A stretch of DNA of 64,000 nucleotides from Melieria omissa (Eukaryota; Arthropoda; Insecta; Diptera; Ulidiidae), in NCBI GenBank assembly GCA_963971225.1, contig OZ020267.1:66430577-66494576 (forward strand), written 5' to 3'. The position numbers were made by a program, and so were the translations under genes. Of the stretch, positions 60,682 to 64,000 are shown in pieces; position 1 is the first letter of the stretch, and every line of letters begins with the position of its first letter. The notes under the pieces are model-generated. The model ran no database searches. It saw nothing but the letters and a program-made list of their open reading frames with translations, and had not been told where the DNA came from.

Positions 60682-62158
60682 CTAGGTTAGGTTAGGTAGG
60701 GAAGGGTGTGTGCGGCCCAGAGACCGCACTTCCACTCGGAGGCCAAAATGGCTCATTGTGAATCCCTTCTTGGAAACCAACTCGACCTCTTGATGAAGGA
60801 GAGTGGATCCGAAATTTCAACTATTGCCGCGCAAGCCAAGTCTGCCAGGAACCTTGACCCCAAGGTACGAAGACGGCGTTCCTGCAGAGCCGGGCAGTGG
60901 CACAGATAGTGTTGGATCATTTCCACTTCTTCTTCATCTACACAGCTTCTGCAGACATCACTGGACGAGAGGCACCATTTGACCAGCATGGATCCAATGG
61001 CGCAGTGTCCAGTAATGACTCCAACAACCTGCCTAGTAGATGTTCGACTCAGGGACAGTACAAATCGTGTTTTCCTCATGGAAAGGGAAGGCCATATTAC
61101 CCGCAGGTACTGCAATCAGTTCTGCTCCGCCATGAGGACTCGATGTAAGTTTTGCTCAAGCTGTCAATATGCAAATACAGCGACCCCCTTTCTTGCCATC
61201 TCGTTCGCTGCCTCGTTTCCTGCCACTCCAGAGTGGCCCGGAACCCAGCAGAGAGTGACTCGGTGATGCCCGATGCCTCGAAGTGCAGTGCGACAACTTT
61301 GCACTACCTTCGATTTCACAGTGGCTGATTCCAGCGCTTTAAGAGCTGCCTGACTATTCACACAGATTGGGATATCCGTGAATGGTAATCCGCTGTCGCG
61401 GATTAGTTCAGCAGCTTTCCAGATTGCAAAAATCTCCACCTGAAAGATGCTACAGAGGTCCGGGAGTCTGAAAGACTTTTGTGCCCCCAGTACATCTGAA
61501 TGGAGACCAGCTCATGTACCTTCCTCTATCTTAGAACCGTCTGTGTAGATGGTGATGGAGGCGTCTCTTGCCACACTTGTACGTCCCCATTCTTCCCTTG
61601 AGGGAGAGGAGGTAAGTGCGCGCGAATCAAAATCCAGGTGTGGAATCAGATAGTCCGTACAGGAATCTAATTGCTGTTCTATACCTGGCCTCGTAAATGA
61701 CATTAGAATCCCAGAGTGTCCATAAGCATGCTCTTTCCACAAGTTGGCCTCTCTCAGCCTGAGAGCGCCTTTTGCGGCACAGCACTTAATGCACTGCTCT
61801 ATTGGGTAGAGATGTAGAATCATCTCTGCCTGGGAGGTGCTTTTGACGGTTCCTGCTATTCCCATAGCCGCCAGTCTTTGCACCTTCGTCAGTTGCGTCG
61901 TTAAGGACCTGGTGTCCGTGGCCGGCCACCAGACAATGGCTCCGTAACATAAGGTCGGCCGAATGATCGCTGTATACATCCAGTGGACAATGCTCGGCCG
62001 CAATCCCCACTTTTTCCTGACGGCCTTCTGACAAACGTAGAAGGCATTCAAGCTGTTCTTCACCCGTTCACGTTGCGCCGTCAAGAAAGCTTGGAGTCGA
62101 GTATGGTGCCAAGGTATTTCACCTCAGGTGAGAGGGTGATAGTGACGCCGCTAAGTTG
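60682..62158 (-). mobile_element. 5'-truncated non-LTR retrotransposon (RNase H-bearing LINE)
   Basis: The minus-strand element ends at low coordinates in a tail of CCTAACCTAACCTA type. It keeps the end of the reverse transcriptase, an RNase H domain and a C-terminal Cys/His domain; the endonuclease and most of the RT are lost. The combination points to the I/LOA/R1 group. Possible short target duplication (TAACAT-like) at both sides, not certain. Confidence 0.85.
60753..62155 (-). pseudogene. LINE ORF2 remnant: RT thumb, RNase H, C-terminal zinc domain
   Basis: Reading the minus strand: KYLGTILDSKL at about 62120, a frame change, then NAFYVCQKAVRKKWGLRPS and IIRPTLCYGAIVWWPA (RT C-terminal region). 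Next come IYTDGSKIEEGT (first RNase H Asp), EIFAIWKAAELI (Glu) and ICVNSQAALKAL, where the usual catalytic Asp is Asn. LCWVPGHSGVAGNEAANEMA follows, then CRSCVDEEEVEMIQHYLCHC (zinc-like) to the stop at 60753-60755. Three frames are needed, so it is dead. Confidence 0.85.
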
Positions 62159-64000
62159 TTAACATCATACTATATAAACGAAAATACGACGAAAAGTCAC
62201 CCACTAGGAGATCCACTTCGTTCAATACCTCGGCAGAATAATATCGGATAGTTTTAGCCGTACGATAGTAATATTTAATTTAATAATAGGACAGGTTATT
62301 TAATTTAATAATATATATTTAATATTTATTTAACCGTAATATTTATACTTAAGACCCTTCCGACCCTTTCGCTGTTGTGCTGCCATATGTCAACATTTGA
62401 CATTTGGCACTTAAGACATGAAAGGTTATTAAATTTTTCTAAAGAACTATCGATTTAATTTTAGTTTGGAGTTTCGTTTAAAGGAATGAAGACAAGTTTT
62501 TCCATGTAACAACATACTTTAATACATAGATCAGATCTATGTATGTAGTGGAAAAGAATACGTAAATTGTATATTACTTATTTTTAATGGATCAAATCGA
62601 CTGGTCAAGCAAAAGGTTTAACTTATGTAAATCGTTGTCTATTCTATACCACACCCACTATTTACCGTTGAGTGTTTTTCGACTCGTACTAATGGAGTCG
62701 CAACTGCATGTTACAGCGATTAACGGCTCCAAGCCAATTAACAGACCCATTCTAAGTAGCTCATGACAGTTATGGCTGTTATTTTCGATGTGACAATGTT
62801 GACACTACTGAGCACTGCGAACGTCGAGGTGGCTGCACGTAAGTGATGCGCGACTATGAAACCTATAATAACGGATCTGACGTCAGCAGTCGCCCACAAG
62901 CTCTCACAACGGAACAACATTGCTTGGCTTTTGGTACTTTCGACACAACGCTTGGAAGACGTGAGCAGAAGAACATAATTCACAATTGTGGTAACTGTCA
63001 CTTAGCTATGAGACGTGACAACAACAGAAACTGAATGCAATGCCGTTGGCTGTATAGCAGTTAATAGTAATTGAATTAAATGTCAAACCTAATTTGCCAA
63101 AAATTTTTCTATCCAAAATAAAATGTTGCTATTTTTGCCACTTTGGCGTCTTCCCAGCCGGCCGTAGCAGTGTTGGCAACATCGGCCCCCAAAGGCAACA
63201 ACCCCTAACAATTGTGCTCGACGTTACGTTGGGCCGACGATCATGTGGCTCGAATTTCACATGGCCCGTCACAGACAGCTGAGTTGGGTCAGTTGATGTG
63301 GAGCTCTGGCGGCGTAAACAAGTTTCATTCATGGCGAATGAAACGCGATCGTGCCGACGCACACCAACCGCCGAACTGCTGACCGGCGCTCACATGGAGC
63401 GGCCCACTCGACCAGCGTTGAAACCGCTGACGTTGAACGTTCAACAATGACAGCGGCGCAAATTGCGCTCGCCAGCAAAAAAGAAATGCCAAACACCGAA
63501 TGCGAAACGCGGTACCCTCCACCTTGCACGCCGAACAGCGGCTGAAATTAAATGACGACAAACTGATCGTCGTTAACGCTGCTGCTGCTGTTGTTCTGGT
63601 GGTCGGCATCTGACGTCGGCGTGCTGAGAAAGTGCCACAGTACACGTGGACCGGGAGTTCGAAATTTTAAATTTGCAAGTGAACTGAATTTTCGCGCGAG
63701 CGTTACACACACAATATTCTTCGCTCACTTTGGAATATGCTTCGCTTGCCTGAGACAAGTCACGTACGCCGGTCGCGTGAAGAGTATGCAAAAAGCTGAA
63801 ACTACGCTCACGCGGTCCGCCACGACACCGAGGCAATAGTTTGCAATTTGTGAGCGCCCATGCCAGTGACGTCAAACGGCGGAGAATGCTTACTATTTTT
63901 GCCATACTCGCTGGCACTCGGCCGGCCGGGAAGCTGAGGCCTTTGGAGAGTCGACTCGCTCGGCTCTGCTATCAATATTTTGCTGTTGGCTGGGAAAATT
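62159..64000. other. Intergenic, no gene recognised
   Basis: AT-rich to 62.8 kb, then GC-richer from about 63.1 kb to the edge, with many short overlapping frames on both strands. None has a recognisable domain. The GC-rich end could be close to a gene outside the window. Confidence 0.4.

Noticed and set aside
1..64000. CRISPR arrays, bacterial operons or phage genes
   Set aside because: The window has spliced genes, eukaryotic tRNAs and insect transposons, and the only tandem array (35 bp) has no spacers.

Overview
The window is nuclear DNA of a higher dipteran, most probably a tephritid-type fruit fly. That assignment is inferred from short introns with insect splice sites, fly-like tRNA genes, a three-gene luciferase-like acyl-CoA synthetase cluster, and many mariner, hAT and piggyBac-type miniature elements. 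It is gene-poor: about 6 kb of the 64 kb is coding or tRNA sequence.

Layout. (1) 1-4291, + strand: the last three coding exons of the glutamate-gated chloride channel alpha subunit (GluClalpha), with its 3' UTR from 4292. The intron in front of the first visible exon contains no AG dinucleotide for about 1.25 kb (21-1274), the most striking signal in the window. (2) 6.3-18.3 kb: intergenic DNA with a nest of transposons. A 35-bp minisatellite is split by a hAT element and a piggyBac-like element, next to a Tigger-like MITE and two TTAA-flanked MITEs. (3) 18.4-30.45 kb: three tandem five-exon AMP-binding (4CL/luciferase-like) genes, called A, B and C here. A and B are recent duplicates with patches of near-identity, C is older. 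Their introns and spacers hold a TA-flanked MITE, a foldback element carrying a Tc1-like insert, a tRNA-derived SINE and a TIR element with a decayed MADF gene. (4) 30.45-42.27 kb: no recognisable gene. (5) 42.27-43.5 kb: a dead mariner, then three tRNA-Val(CAC) genes. (6) 46.6-47.3 kb: a hAT foldback MITE. (7) 48.03-49.92 kb: a seven-exon saccharopine dehydrogenase-like oxidoreductase gene. (8) 51.4 kb: tRNA-Ala(AGC). (9) 52.8-64 kb: mostly non-coding, with two MITEs and a 5'-truncated RNase H-bearing LINE on the minus strand.

The three synthetase genes share intron positions, flanking sequence and an upstream GATA-type site (CTTATCT) 147-154 bp before each ATG. They look like one locally duplicated and probably co-regulated group. 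The other genes have no evident functional link. All coordinates and splice joins were read by eye from the sequence; family names come from recognition of protein motifs, not from a database search.
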